From NCBI GenBank assembly GCA_036226585.1, contig CP108997.1, positions 1,550,001 to 1,614,000 of the forward strand: a stretch of DNA of 64,000 nt. The letters are read 5' to 3'. Within the stretch, counting starts at the first letter, position 1. Every line of letters begins with the position of its first letter. Source of the DNA: Streptomyces sp. NBC_00708. GTDB taxonomy: Bacteria; Actinomycetota; Actinomycetes; Streptomycetales; Streptomycetaceae. The translations under genes and the position numbers were made by a program. The notes beneath the pieces were generated by a model that was not told where the DNA came from, did not search any database, and was given only the letters and a program-made list of their open reading frames with translations. Shown here one piece after another: positions 55,513-64,000 of the stretch.

Positions 55513-55548
55513 CGGCAGCCCCTCCGCGGATCGGCGGAGGGGCTGCCG
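55513..55548. terminator. Bidirectional terminator between hrpB and the transglycosylase gene
   Basis: Perfect 15-bp stem CGGCAGCCCCTCCGC / GCGGAGGGGCTGCCG with a GGATCG loop, placed six bases after hrpB and ten before the convergent gene's stop. Confidence 0.85.
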
Positions 55549-55557
55549 GCGTCGGTG

Positions 55558-57276
55558 TCAGGAGGCGGCGGAGGCCGTGCGCTCCTCGACGGTCAGCTTG
55601 ATGACCGTGGTCGCGCCGCCCTCGGTGGTGAGGCGCAGCTTGTACGTACCGGCCGGGCCGTCGGCGTAGAACGTCGGCAGCTTCAGCTTCCCGTCGGCGT
55701 CGGTGGTCAGCACGATGCTGCGGACGGGGTCACCGGCGTCGTTCGTGCAGTACGGGCCCTTGTCGTTCTCGACCGGTACGAGGCCGTCGGTGATCATGGT
55801 GGCGGTGACGGCGACCTTGGCGGCGGCCTTGCCCTTGTAGGTGGCGGCGACCGTGATGTCGTCGAAGGTCTGGCCCGCGACGGCGCTCAGCTCGGTGGTG
55901 CCGGTCCGGGCGAGGGCGTCGGCCTGGCGGGCGGTGACGGTCGCCTTGAAGCTCGTGGCGACCGAGGTGCCCTCGACGGTGGCCCGCACGGTGAACTCGC
56001 CGGTCTTCTCGCCCGCGTGCAGGAGCGGGGAGGACGCCTTGCCGTCGGCCCCGGTCTGGAGCGTGACGGACGTGAAGCCGCCGTCGAACACGGTGTCGGT
56101 GTCACCGCTGAGGGTGAAGGTCACCTTCGCCTTGGCGACGGGGGCGCCGAGGCCGTCGCGCGCCCGCACCTGTACCCGCCCGTCGAACGTGTCGCCGGCG
56201 GTGGCGGTCAGGGTGCCGGTGCCGTCGTTCTGCAGCGCGGTCACGGACTTGGAGGGGCTGGGCGCCGGAGTCGGGGTGTGCGTCGGCGGCTTGCCGAGGT
56301 CGCCCGGCTTGGACGGCTCGGCACTCGGGTCGGACGGCTTCGTGGGCTTCTCGGAACCGCCCGGCTTCGGGGTCTTCGACGGCGAGGGCGTCGGGGACGG
56401 CGTCGTCGAGGGGCCGCCGCTCGGACTGCCGCCCGGGTTCCGGCTGGTCGGGCCGGCCGGCAGGGCGCCGGTGCCGTCGGGGACCTCGTGCGTGCCGCGG
56501 TTGTAGTACGAGAACCAGGAGCGGACCGTACGCAGATACACGTCGGAGTGGTTGTAGCTGAGGACCGCCCGGTCAAGGTCGGTGGCGGTCGACAGGTCGC
56601 GGGAGCCGGCGCAGAGGTAGCGCCCGGCGGCGAGCGCGGCGTCGTAGACGTTGTTGGGGTCCTTGCGGCCGTCGCCGTTGCCGTCCTGGCCCCAGGTCGC
56701 CCAGGTGGACGGGATGAACTGCATCGGGCCGACCGCGCGGTCGTGCGTCCGGTCCCCGTCGTAGGCGCCGTTGTCGGTGTCCTTGATCAGCGCGAAGCCG
56801 TTGCCGTCGAGGGCGGGACCGAGGATCGGGGTGAGCGTGGTGCCCTGCGCGTCGACCCGGCCGCCCCGGGCCTGCCCGGACTCGACCTTGCCGATCGCGG
56901 CGAGCAGCTGCCACGGCAGCCGGCAGGCGGCGTCCGTGCCCGCGACGGTCTCCTGGGCCTTCTTGTACGCCGCCAGGACGGAGGCGGGTATGCCCGACTC
57001 GGCACTGCCCGTCACCGGAAGATTGGCGGAACTCCCGGGCTTGTCCGGCGTGTTGAGCGGGGGCAGGTCCGTGTAGTACGGCGAGTCGCCGGAGACACCG
57101 CCGCCACCGCCGCCCTGTTCGGCAGGTGTCGCCGCACCGGCGGACGAGTGGTCACCGTCCGCCGCGACCAGCGGGGACCCCGGGGCCTGCGAGGCGGAGA
57201 GTGCCGCCACCGCGGCGGCTGCCACGGCGGTGGTGGCCGCCCCTCTGTACAGTCGGCGACCGAATTGCGCTGCCAT
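55558..57276 (-). CDS. Secreted lytic transglycosylase with Ig-like repeats
   Basis: The protein has 572 residues with an N-terminal signal peptide (GAATTAVAAAAVAALSASQAPG). A lytic-transglycosylase domain spans about 100-245 (LPWQLLAAIGKVESGQARGG, with the catalytic Glu in KVES; AVGPMQFIPSTWATWGQDGNGDG; LDRAVLSYNHSDVYL). A Pro/Ser/Thr/Lys linker (PSPTPSPSKTPKPGGSEKP) follows, and then two invasin/Big_1-like beta domains (LTATAGDTFDGRVQVRARDG..., LSAVAGQTFDDITVAATYKG...). It should cleave peptidoglycan glycan strands in the cell wall, held by the extended stalk. The 223-base upstream region shows no recognisable riboswitch. Confidence 0.9.
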   Translation of the reverse strand: MAAQFGRRLYRGAATTAVAAAAVAALSASQAPGSPLVAADGDHSSAGAATPAEQGGGGGGVSGDSPYYTDLPPLNTPDKPGSSANLPVTGSAESGIPASVLAAYKKAQETVAGTDAACRLPWQLLAAIGKVESGQARGGRVDAQGTTLTPILGPALDGNGFALIKDTDNGAYDGDRTHDRAVGPMQFIPSTWATWGQDGNGDGRKDPNNVYDAALAAGRYLCAGSRDLSTATDLDRAVLSYNHSDVYLRTVRSWFSYYNRGTHEVPDGTGALPAGPTSRNPGGSPSGGPSTTPSPTPSPSKTPKPGGSEKPTKPSDPSAEPSKPGDLGKPPTHTPTPAPSPSKSVTALQNDGTGTLTATAGDTFDGRVQVRARDGLGAPVAKAKVTFTLSGDTDTVFDGGFTSVTLQTGADGKASSPLLHAGEKTGEFTVRATVEGTSVATSFKATVTARQADALARTGTTELSAVAGQTFDDITVAATYKGKAAAKVAVTATMITDGLVPVENDKGPYCTNDAGDPVRSIVLTTDADGKLKLPTFYADGPAGTYKLRLTTEGGATTVIKLTVEERTASAAS

Positions 57277-57499
57277 GACGTGTGGGCCCTCCCCCTCGTC
57301 GCTGTCGGCGCTCCCCTGCGCCTGGACTCAGGCGACCCTACGGCAACTCTTCCGGCCCGCACACAGCGGATCGGCCGGTTCTTACCGCTTTCTCACCTTC
57401 CTGAACACAAGTTGTCCACGTGCGGACATCCTTGTGACGGACCTTCCTGCCCCCTGGGCCACCCCGCTCCTGCCCCGCCGGGTCACGCATACTGCCCGC

Positions 57500-58387
57500 A
57501 TGCCCTTCACGCTCAGCCACGCCGCCGCCGTGCTCCCCGGGATACGGCGCGACGGCTCGGGCCGCGGCCCGCTGCTCGCCTCGGCCCTCGTCGCCGGGTC
57601 GTTCGCCCCCGACCTGACCTACTTCGCGGACTCGGTGATTCCGGGCGCCATGGAGTTCGGCGAGGTCACCCACGCGGTGTGGGGCGTGTTCACCGTGGAT
57701 GTCCTGATCACGGCCGTGGTCCTCGCGCTGTGGCTGCTGCTGCGCGACCCCGTGGTGGCGCTGCTGCCGGAGCGGTGGCGGGGGCGCGTGCACACCTGGC
57801 TGCGCGGCGCGAGGCCCGCAACGGGCCCCGGACGGCGGGCACTTCGCGTGCGGGACGGCGCGTGGTTCGTGGTGTCGGCGGCTCTCGGCTCCGCCAGCCA
57901 TGTGGTGTGGGACGCCTTCACGCACCACGACCGCTGGGGCGTGCGGCTGGTGCCGGGGCTCGACGGCAGCGTGGGCGGGCTCCCCGTCTTCACCCTCGTC
58001 CAGTACGGCACTTCGGCCCCGGCCCTGCTGCTGCTCGCCTGGTTCACGGTGTCGGGGCTGCGGCGGACCGGGGAGCGGCCGGTGCCCCCGGCCGTACCGG
58101 TCCTGGACCTGCGCACCCGGCGATGGGCGCTCGCCGCCATCGGGCTGTGCGTCCTGCTGGGCATCGCCCACCGGTGCGCCCGCTGGTACGCCTACTTCGG
58201 GCACATCGACACGCCGCTCGACATCATCCCGACGGCCTGCTTCGGCGCGGGCGCCGGCCTCGCGGCCGGGCTCCTGATGTACGCGGCGGCGGTGCGGCTC
58301 ACCCCCGTACGCCGGGACGCGGCCGGCACCGGCCGGGGCCTGTCCGAAGAGCCGGGCCCCGGCCGGAAGCGGTCAGTGGGCCGCTGA
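57500..58387 (+). CDS. DUF4184 membrane protein
   Basis: ATG 57500 (MPFTLSHAAAVLPGIRRDG) gives 295 residues. The opening PFTLSHAAAVLP and SFAPDLTYF are the signature of DUF4184, a family of membrane proteins related to predicted metal-dependent (YdjM/YfhO-like) hydrolases. His and Asp residues (SH, PDL, SHVVWDAFTHHDRWG) lie at membrane edges. About six hydrophobic segments are visible. The function is unknown. Its 3' end overlaps the polA stop on the opposite strand by 15 bases. Confidence 0.85.
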   Translation: MPFTLSHAAAVLPGIRRDGSGRGPLLASALVAGSFAPDLTYFADSVIPGAMEFGEVTHAVWGVFTVDVLITAVVLALWLLLRDPVVALLPERWRGRVHTWLRGARPATGPGRRALRVRDGAWFVVSAALGSASHVVWDAFTHHDRWGVRLVPGLDGSVGGLPVFTLVQYGTSAPALLLLAWFTVSGLRRTGERPVPPAVPVLDLRTRRWALAAIGLCVLLGIAHRCARWYAYFGHIDTPLDIIPTACFGAGAGLAAGLLMYAAAVRLTPVRRDAAGTGRGLSEEPGPGRKRSVGR

Positions 58388-61084
58388 CTCCCAGTCGCCG
58401 CCGACGCCGACCGACACGTCCAGCGGGGCCCGCAGCTGCACCGCCGTGGACATCTCGTGGCGCAGGATGCCCTCGACCCGCTCCCGCTCGCCCTCGGCGA
58501 TCTCCAGCACGATTTCGTCGTGCACCTGGAGCAGCATCCGCGACTTCAGCTCCGCCTCGCGCAGCGCCCGGTCGACGTGGAGCATGGCGACCTTGACGAT
58601 GTCGGCGGCGGTGCCCTGGATCGGGGCGTTCAGCGCCATCCGCTCGGCCGTCTCGCGGCGCTGGCGGTTGTCGCTGTTCAGGTCGGGGAGGTAGCGGCGG
58701 CGGCCGAAGACCGTCTCCGTGTACCCGGTGGCCCTGGCCTCCTCCACCACACGGTGCAGATAGTCCCGCACCCCGCCGAACCGCTCGAAGTAGGTGTCCA
58801 TCAGGCCCCGGGCCTCGCCCGCCTCGATGTTCAGCTGCTGGGAGAGGCCGAACGCGGAGAGACCGTACGCCAGGCCGTAGCTCATGGCCTTGATCTTGCG
58901 CCGCATCTCCGGGTCGACCGCCGTCTTCTCGACGCCGAAGACCTGCGAGGCGACCGTGGTGTGCAGGTCCTCGCCGGAGGTGAACGCCTCGATCAGGCCC
59001 GCGTCCTCGGAGAGGTGGGCCATCACCCGCAGTTCGATCTGGCTGTAGTCCGCCGTCATCAGCGTCTCGAAGCCCTCGCCGACGACGAAGCCGCGGCGGA
59101 TCGCCCGGCCCTCGTCCGTGCGGACGGGGATGTTCTGCAGATTCGGGTCCGTGGACGAGAGCCGGCCGGTCGCCGCCACCGTCTGGTTGAACGTGGTGTG
59201 GATACGGCCGTCCGCCGCGATCGACTTCACCAGGCCCTCGACCGTGACCCGCAGCTTCGCCTGCTCGCGGTGGCGGAGCATGAGGACGGGCAGCTCGTGC
59301 TCCGTCTGGCCCGCCAGCCAGGCCAGCGCGTCCGCGTCCGTCGTGTACCCGGTCTTGGTCTTCTTCGTCTTCGGCAGGCCCAGCTCCCCGAACAGGACCT
59401 CCTGGAGCTGCTTGGGCGAACCGAGGTTGAACTCCCGGCCCACCGACGCGTGCGCCTCCTTCACCGCCTGCTGGACGGCACCGGCGAACTGCTGCTCCAT
59501 GCCCTCCAGATGGGCCCGGTCCGCCGCGATGCCGTGCCGCTCCAGGCGGGCCAGCAGGATCGACGTCGGCAGCTCCATGTCGTGCAGCAGCTCGGCCGCG
59601 CCGACCTCCTTCAGCCGCTCCGTGAACGCGTCACCCAGGTCCAGGACCGCGCGGGCCTGAGCCATCAGCGCGTCGGCCTCCGCCCGGTCGTCCGCGCCGA
59701 AGGCCAGCTGACCGTCGGCCGCCGCGGCCGGGGCCAGCTCCCGGCCCAGATACTCCACGGCCAGGGCGTCCAGCGCGAAGGAGCGCCGGCCGGGCTTCAC
59801 CAGGTACGCCGCGAGCGCGGTGTCCATCGTGACGCCGTCGAGGTGCCAGCCGTGCTCCGGGAAGACCCGCATCGCACTCTTCGCGTTGTGCATGACCTTG
59901 GGCCGGGCCGGGTCCGCCACCCACGCGGCGAACGCCTGCTCGTCGGCCTGGTCCAGCTGCGCCGGGTCCAGCCAGGCGGCGGAGCCGTCGGCGGCGGCGA
60001 GCGCGACCTCGGTGACCGTGCCGACGCCGAGCGACCAGGAGTCGACCGTCATGACGCCCAGCGGCTGCGCGCCGTGCTCCTCCAGCCACGGGCCGACCTC
60101 GCCGGTGGAGAGCACGGCCCCGTCCAGCTCGATCCCGGCGGCGGGCGCGGGCGGCTCGGCCTCCGCGGCCCCCGGGTCGACCGCGAGCAGCCGCTCGCGC
60201 AAGCTCGGATTGCGGATCTCCAGTATGTCGAGGATGCCCGTGACCGCCGTGCGGTCGTAGGGGGCGCGCTCCAGCTCGGCCGGGGTCTTCGGCAGCTCTA
60301 CGTCCCGGACCATCTCGGTCAGCACGCGGTTCATCTTCACCGCGTCCAGGTGGTCGCGGAAATTCTGCCCGGCGACGCCCTTGACCTCGTCGGCGCGCGC
60401 GATCAGCTCGTCGAAGGAGCCGAACTGGTTGATCCACTTCGCGGCGGTCTTCTCACCGACCTTGGGGATGCTCGGAAGGTTGTCCGACGGGTCACCGCGC
60501 AGCGCCGCGAAGTCCGGATACTGCCGGGGGGTGAGGCCGTACTTCTCGACGACCTTCTCCGGCGTGAACCGGGTCAGCTCGGAGACGCCCTTGGTGGGGT
60601 AGAGCACGGTCACGTTGTCCGTGATCAGCTGGAACGAGTCGCGGTCGCCGGTGACGATCAGGACCTCGAAGCCGGCCGCCTCGGCCTGCGTGGCCAGCGT
60701 GGCGATGACGTCGTCCGCCTCGAAGCCCTCGACCGCGAACCGGTCCGCGTGCATCGCGTCCAGCAGCTCGCCGATCAGCTCGACCTGGCCCTTGAACTCG
60801 TCGGGGGTCTTCGACCGGTTCGCCTTGTACTCCGGGAACTCCTGCGCACGCCATGTCTTGCGGGACACGTCGAACGCCACCGCGAAGTGCGTCGGCGCCT
60901 CGTCACGCAGGGTGTTCGCCAGCATCGACATGAAGCCGTACACGGCATTCGTCGGCTGGCCCACCGCCGTCGTGAAATTCTCCGCGGGCAGGGCGAAGAA
61001 CGCCCGGTACGCCAGGGAGTGCCCGTCCATGAGGAGCAGGCGCGGTCGGTTGTCTGCCGTCTTCTTCGATGCCGTCTCAGCCAC
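58373..61084 (-). CDS. polA: DNA polymerase I
   Basis: GTG 61084 (VAETASKKTADNRPRLLLMDGHSLAYRAF) gives 903 residues. The N-terminal 5'-3' exonuclease domain is complete (DGHSLAYRAFFAL, VTGDRDSFQLI, GDPSDNLPSIPKVGEKTAAKW). The middle 3'-5' exonuclease region lacks the DxE proofreading motif, as is usual in actinobacteria. The polymerase domain carries ADYSQIELRVMAHL, RRKIKAMSYGLAYGLSAFGLSQQL and LLQVHDEIVLE. The start is six bases downstream of its -10, so it is leaderless; the longer open frame is rejected. It fills gaps in excision repair and lagging-strand synthesis. Confidence 0.97.
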   Translation of the reverse strand: MAETASKKTADNRPRLLLMDGHSLAYRAFFALPAENFTTAVGQPTNAVYGFMSMLANTLRDEAPTHFAVAFDVSRKTWRAQEFPEYKANRSKTPDEFKGQVELIGELLDAMHADRFAVEGFEADDVIATLATQAEAAGFEVLIVTGDRDSFQLITDNVTVLYPTKGVSELTRFTPEKVVEKYGLTPRQYPDFAALRGDPSDNLPSIPKVGEKTAAKWINQFGSFDELIARADEVKGVAGQNFRDHLDAVKMNRVLTEMVRDVELPKTPAELERAPYDRTAVTGILDILEIRNPSLRERLLAVDPGAAEAEPPAPAAGIELDGAVLSTGEVGPWLEEHGAQPLGVMTVDSWSLGVGTVTEVALAAADGSAAWLDPAQLDQADEQAFAAWVADPARPKVMHNAKSAMRVFPEHGWHLDGVTMDTALAAYLVKPGRRSFALDALAVEYLGRELAPAAAADGQLAFGADDRAEADALMAQARAVLDLGDAFTERLKEVGAAELLHDMELPTSILLARLERHGIAADRAHLEGMEQQFAGAVQQAVKEAHASVGREFNLGSPKQLQEVLFGELGLPKTKKTKTGYTTDADALAWLAGQTEHELPVLMLRHREQAKLRVTVEGLVKSIAADGRIHTTFNQTVAATGRLSSTDPNLQNIPVRTDEGRAIRRGFVVGEGFETLMTADYSQIELRVMAHLSEDAGLIEAFTSGEDLHTTVASQVFGVEKTAVDPEMRRKIKAMSYGLAYGLSAFGLSQQLNIEAGEARGLMDTYFERFGGVRDYLHRVVEEARATGYTETVFGRRRYLPDLNSDNRQRRETAERMALNAPIQGTAADIVKVAMLHVDRALREAELKSRMLLQVHDEIVLEIAEGERERVEGILRHEMSTAVQLRAPLDVSVGVGGDWESAAH

Positions 61085-61090
61085 ACCCCG

Positions 61091-61113
61091 ATCCTGCCAC
61101 GTACCACTGACAA
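61091..61113 (-). promoter_or_regulatory. RecA-independent (PafBC-type) DNA-damage promoter of polA
   Basis: On the minus strand TTGTCAGTG, eight bases, CAGGAT. The -35 part is exact; the -10 deviates by one base from TANNNT. Six bases separate it from GTG 61084. Confidence 0.65.
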
Positions 61114-61264
61114 TCCGGACCGGCCACCGCGCACGACGACCGGACCGGCCCTGGCCCGGCACCCCGCCCGCCCCGCGTGCCAGGATCAAAGGGAGAAGGA
61201 AACACACACGGCGGACCCGCGGGACACCTCCCGGGGACCCGCAGCAGGCTCGAAGGGGAGCACC

Positions 61265-63538
61265 ATGGCCAGCAAGCCGCCCACCGGAGACCCCGTCCAG
61301 GACGCCCCCCGGGTCGGACCGGCCCAGCACTCCGCCGCCGGGCTGCCCGCCGTCGCCCACAGCCTGCGCGTCGCCCAGCAGCAGATGGGCCTGCGCCGCA
61401 CCGCGCAGACCCTCCTCAAGGTCAACCAGAAGGACGGCTTCGACTGCCCCGGCTGCGCCTGGCCCGAGGGCGACAAGCGGCACACCGCCGAGTTCTGCGA
61501 GAACGGCGCGAAGGCCGTCGCCGAGGAGGCCACGCTGCGCCGGGTGACCCCGGACTTCTTCGCCGCGCACCCCGTCTCCGACCTCGCCGGGCGCAGCGGC
61601 TACTGGCTCGGCCAGCAGGGCCGCATCACCCAGCCCGTGTACCTGCCCGAGGGCGCCGACCGGTACGAGGCGGTGACCTGGGAACGCGCCTTCGCGATCA
61701 TCGCCGAGGAACTCGGCGCCCTCGCCTCCCCCGACGAGGCCGTCTTCTACACCTCGGGGCGCACCAGCAACGAGGCCGCGTTCCTCCTCCAGCTCTTCGC
61801 CCGCGAATTCGGCACCAACAACCTGCCCGACTGCTCCAACATGTGCCACGAGTCCTCGGGCTCCGCGCTCACCGAAACCATCGGCGTCGGCAAGGGCTCG
61901 GTGTCCCTGGAGGACCTGCACCACGCCGACCTGATCATCATCGCCGGGCAGAACCCCGGCACCAACCACCCCCGGATGCTCTCCGCCCTGGAACAGGCCA
62001 AGGCCGCCGGCGCGAAGATCATCTCGGTGAACCCGCTGCCCGAGGCCGGCCTCGAACGCTTCAAGAACCCGCAGACCCCGCGCGGCCTGCTCAAGGGCGC
62101 ACCGCTGAACGACCTGTTCCTCCAGATCCGCATCGGCGGCGACCAGGCCCTCTTCCGCCTCCTGAACAAGCTGATCCTGGAGACCGAAGGCGCCGTCGAC
62201 AAGACGTTCGTCGCCGAACACACCCACGGCTACGAGGAGTTCGCAACGGCCGCCGCCGAAGCCGACTGGGACGAGACGCTCGCCGCGACCGGACTCGACC
62301 GCGCCGCCATCGAACAGGCCCTCGACATGGTCCTCGCCTCGCAGCGCACCGTCGTCTGCTGGGCCATGGGCCTCACCCAGCACAAGCACGCCGTGCCCAC
62401 CATCCGCGAGGTCGTCAACTTCCTCCTGCTGCGCGGCAACATCGGCCGCCCCGGCGCCGGCGTCTGCCCCGTGCGCGGCCACTCCAACGTCCAGGGCGAC
62501 CGCACCATGGGCATCTTCGAACGCCCCGCGCCCGCCTTCCTCGACGCGCTCGACAAGGAATTCGGGATCACCTCACCCCGCCACCACGGCTACGACGTCG
62601 TCCGCGCCATCCGCGCCCTGCGCGACGGCGACGCCAAGGTCTTCCTCGCCATGGGCGGCAACTTCGTCGCCGCCACCCCCGACACCGACGTCACCGAGGC
62701 CGCGATGCGCCGCGCCCGCCTCACCGTCCACGTCTCCACCAAGCTCAACCGCTCCCATGCCGTGACCGGCGCCCGCGCCCTGATCCTGCCCACCCTCGGC
62801 CGCACCGACAAGGACGTCCAGGCGGGCGGCAAACAGTTCGTCACCGTCGAGGACTCCATGAGCAAGGTCCACGCCTCACGCGGCAACCTCACCCCCGCGA
62901 GCCCCCACCTGCTCTCCGAACCCGCCATCGTCGCCCGCCTCGCCCGCGCCGTCCTCGGGCCGGAATCCGCCACGCCCTGGGAGGAGTTCGAGAAGGACTA
63001 CGCCACGATCCGTGACCGCATCTCCCGCGTCGTCCCCGGCTTCGAGAACTTCAACGCGCGCGTCGCCCACCCCGGAGGCTTCACCCTCCCGCACGGCCCC
63101 CGCGACTCCCGGCGCTTCCCCACCGCCACCGGCAAGGCCAACTTCACCGCCGCGCCCGTCGAGTTCCCCGCGCTGCCCGAGGGCCGGCTGCTGCTCCAGA
63201 CCCTGCGCTCCCACGACCAGTACAACACCACGATCTACGGCCTCGACGACCGCTACCGGGGCATCAGGGGCGGCCGCCGCGTCGTCCTCGTACACCCCGA
63301 CGACGCCACCGCGCTCGGCCTCGCCGACGGCTCCTACACCGACCTCGTCAGCGAGTGGAAGGACGGCGTCGAGCGCCGCGCCCCCGGCTTCCGCGTCGTC
63401 CACTACCCCACCGCCCGGGGCTGCGCCGCCGCCTACTACCCCGAGACCAATGTGCTGGTCCCCCTCGACTCCACCGCCGACACCAGCAACACCCCCGCCT
63501 CCAAGTCCGTCGTGGTGCGCTTCGAGCCCGCGGGCTAG
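61265..63538 (+). CDS. FdhF/YdeP-family molybdopterin oxidoreductase
   Basis: ATG 61265 (MASKPPTGDPVQD) follows GGGGAG; 757 residues. It belongs to the formate dehydrogenase H-like/YdeP branch: DGFDCPGCAWPE and EFCENGAKAVAEEA near the N-terminus, SGRTSNEAAFLLQLFAREFGTNNLPDCSNMCHESSG, GQNPGTNHPRM, GLTQHKHAVPTIREV, and the C-terminal molybdopterin-dinucleotide domain (LQTLRSHDQYNTTIYGLDDRYRG). The usual catalytic Cys/Sec position of FdhF is uncertain. No beta or gamma dehydrogenase subunit is adjacent, so this is a soluble alpha-type enzyme of unknown substrate. Its TAG stop belongs to the small hairpin element that follows. Confidence 0.9.
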   Translation: MASKPPTGDPVQDAPRVGPAQHSAAGLPAVAHSLRVAQQQMGLRRTAQTLLKVNQKDGFDCPGCAWPEGDKRHTAEFCENGAKAVAEEATLRRVTPDFFAAHPVSDLAGRSGYWLGQQGRITQPVYLPEGADRYEAVTWERAFAIIAEELGALASPDEAVFYTSGRTSNEAAFLLQLFAREFGTNNLPDCSNMCHESSGSALTETIGVGKGSVSLEDLHHADLIIIAGQNPGTNHPRMLSALEQAKAAGAKIISVNPLPEAGLERFKNPQTPRGLLKGAPLNDLFLQIRIGGDQALFRLLNKLILETEGAVDKTFVAEHTHGYEEFATAAAEADWDETLAATGLDRAAIEQALDMVLASQRTVVCWAMGLTQHKHAVPTIREVVNFLLLRGNIGRPGAGVCPVRGHSNVQGDRTMGIFERPAPAFLDALDKEFGITSPRHHGYDVVRAIRALRDGDAKVFLAMGGNFVAATPDTDVTEAAMRRARLTVHVSTKLNRSHAVTGARALILPTLGRTDKDVQAGGKQFVTVEDSMSKVHASRGNLTPASPHLLSEPAIVARLARAVLGPESATPWEEFEKDYATIRDRISRVVPGFENFNARVAHPGGFTLPHGPRDSRRFPTATGKANFTAAPVEFPALPEGRLLLQTLRSHDQYNTTIYGLDDRYRGIRGGRRVVLVHPDDATALGLADGSYTDLVSEWKDGVERRAPGFRVVHYPTARGCAAAYYPETNVLVPLDSTADTSNTPASKSVVVRFEPAG

Positions 63539-63563
63539 GGCCTGATCCAAACGACAGGCCCTA
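63535..63563. repeat. 29-base hairpin sharing the termini of the 47.7-kb element
   Basis: CTAGGGCCTG - ATCCAAACGA - CAGGCCCTA: an 8-9-bp stem identical to the ends of the 169-bp element, with almost all the internal sequence absent. It gives the TAG stop of the oxidoreductase gene and could act as its terminator. Confidence 0.7.
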
Positions 63564-63630
63564 AGCGCTCGCTCAGCCGTCTGATATGAACGACGCACAC
63601 GAGCACCGCACCGAGACGAAAGGCGGACCC

Positions 63631-64000
63631 ATGGGCGAGCACACCGCACCCCAGTTCCCCCAGGAGATCATCGACGAGTACGCCGCACTCGGCGTCGACC
63701 TGCCCGCCCTCTTCTCCGCCGGCCACCTCGGGGAACGCATGGGCGTCCGCATCCTCGAAGCCTCCGCCGAGCGCGTCGTCGGCACCATGCCCGTCGAGGG
63801 CAACACCCAGCCCTACGGACTCCTGCACGGCGGCGCCTCCGCCGTCCTCGCCGAGACCCTCGGCTCCGTCGGCTCCATGCTGCACGGCGGCCCCTCCAAG
63901 GTCGCCGTGGGCGTCGACCTGAACTGCACCCATCACCGAGGGGTACGAAGCGGCCTCATCACCGGCGTCGCCACCCCCGTACACCGCGGCCGCTCCACCG
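63631..64000 (+). CDS. PaaI-type hotdog-fold thioesterase, 5' part (runs off window)
   Basis: The frame from ATG 63631 reads MGEHTAPQFPQEIIDEYAAL and on for 123 residues to the window end. Hotdog thioesterase features are clear: LGERMGVRILEASAERVVGTMPVEGNTQPYGLLHGGASAVLAETLGSVGSM, with the catalytic LHGGA loop and acidic residue in the following helix, and VGVDLNCTHHRGVRSGLITGVATP. It hydrolyses acyl-CoA thioesters, in the PaaI/MenI group. AAAGG lies before the ATG. An in-frame ATG at 63586 has no clear ribosome site. The C-terminal few residues are missing. Confidence 0.88.
   Translation, partial: MGEHTAPQFPQEIIDEYAALGVDLPALFSAGHLGERMGVRILEASAERVVGTMPVEGNTQPYGLLHGGASAVLAETLGSVGSMLHGGPSKVAVGVDLNCTHHRGVRSGLITGVATPVHRGRST

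Noticed and set aside
57277..57499. A c-di-AMP (ydaO) riboswitch upstream of the secreted transglycosylase
   Set aside because: Such riboswitches precede cell-wall hydrolases in streptomycetes, but none of the conserved ydaO segments could be found here.

Overview
The window is a stretch of a Streptomyces (or very close streptomycete) chromosome core. The base composition is very GC-rich with G/C third codon positions, GTG starts are frequent, and several transcripts look leaderless. The marker genes (rbpA, the gap-pgk-tpiA-secG block, the sporulation regulator whiA, TerD/TerC proteins, a PucR-type regulator, mycothiol-type DinB proteins) are all actinobacterial. From memory, the order secG-tpiA-pgk-gap, whiA-yvcK-rapZ-uvrC, uvrA, uvrB, coaE, rpsA, polA follows the conserved core of the S. 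coelicolor chromosome. No prophage, plasmid, CRISPR array or complete insertion sequence was seen.

Layout. 1-3.7 kb: 5' end of rbpA, then secG, tpiA, pgk and gap on the minus strand. 3.9-9 kb: a tightly overlapping uvrC-rapZ-yvcK-whiA operon. 9-12.2 kb: a secreted papain-like protease with a membrane-anchored partner, a divergent XRE-type regulator behind a cluster of GTGAAC repeats, and a Rieske lipoprotein. 12.5-17 kb: uvrA, a DinB/maleylpyruvate-isomerase-like protein and an MBL-fold hydrolase. 17-21 kb: a terC-terD-terD cluster whose terC leader carries a manganese (yybP-ykoY) riboswitch. 21-31.4 kb: uvrB, an MHYT membrane sensor, a glycerophosphodiester phosphodiesterase, ogt, an MFS pump, a methyltransferase relic, psuG-psuK, a kinase-like protein, a SnoaL protein and a cupin. 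31.4-33.5 kb: an HxlR regulator divergent from an alanine-type aminotransferase. 33.5-33.8 kb: two tRNA-like structures whose halves are in permuted order. 33.9-47.7 kb: uncharacterised small proteins, a TetR regulator with its palindromic operator, a SWIM/SNF2 pair, an SPFH protein, a PucR-type regulator, a secreted SGNH hydrolase and a secreted tyrosine phosphatase. 47.7-64 kb: a hairpin mobile-like element, a TPR protein, coaE, a PAC2 protein, rpsA, a methyltransferase, hrpB, a secreted transglycosylase, a DUF4184 protein, polA, a molybdopterin oxidoreductase and the start of a hotdog thioesterase.

How parts fit together. Four repair genes scattered through the window (uvrC, uvrB, ogt, polA) carry the same promoter architecture, TTGTCRGTG-N8-TANNNT followed 6-7 bases later by the start codon. 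That is the RecA/LexA-independent (PafBC-type) damage promoter known from mycobacteria, so they probably form one regulon. The terC leader contains an aptamer-like GGGGAGTA segment and two mutually exclusive helices, one of which buries the Shine-Dalgarno, which suggests translation switched on by Mn2+. The most unusual locus is 33553-33789. There, acceptor, anticodon and T stems of two cloverleaves can be built only if the 3' half lies upstream of the 5' half, an arrangement I do not know to be established in bacteria.
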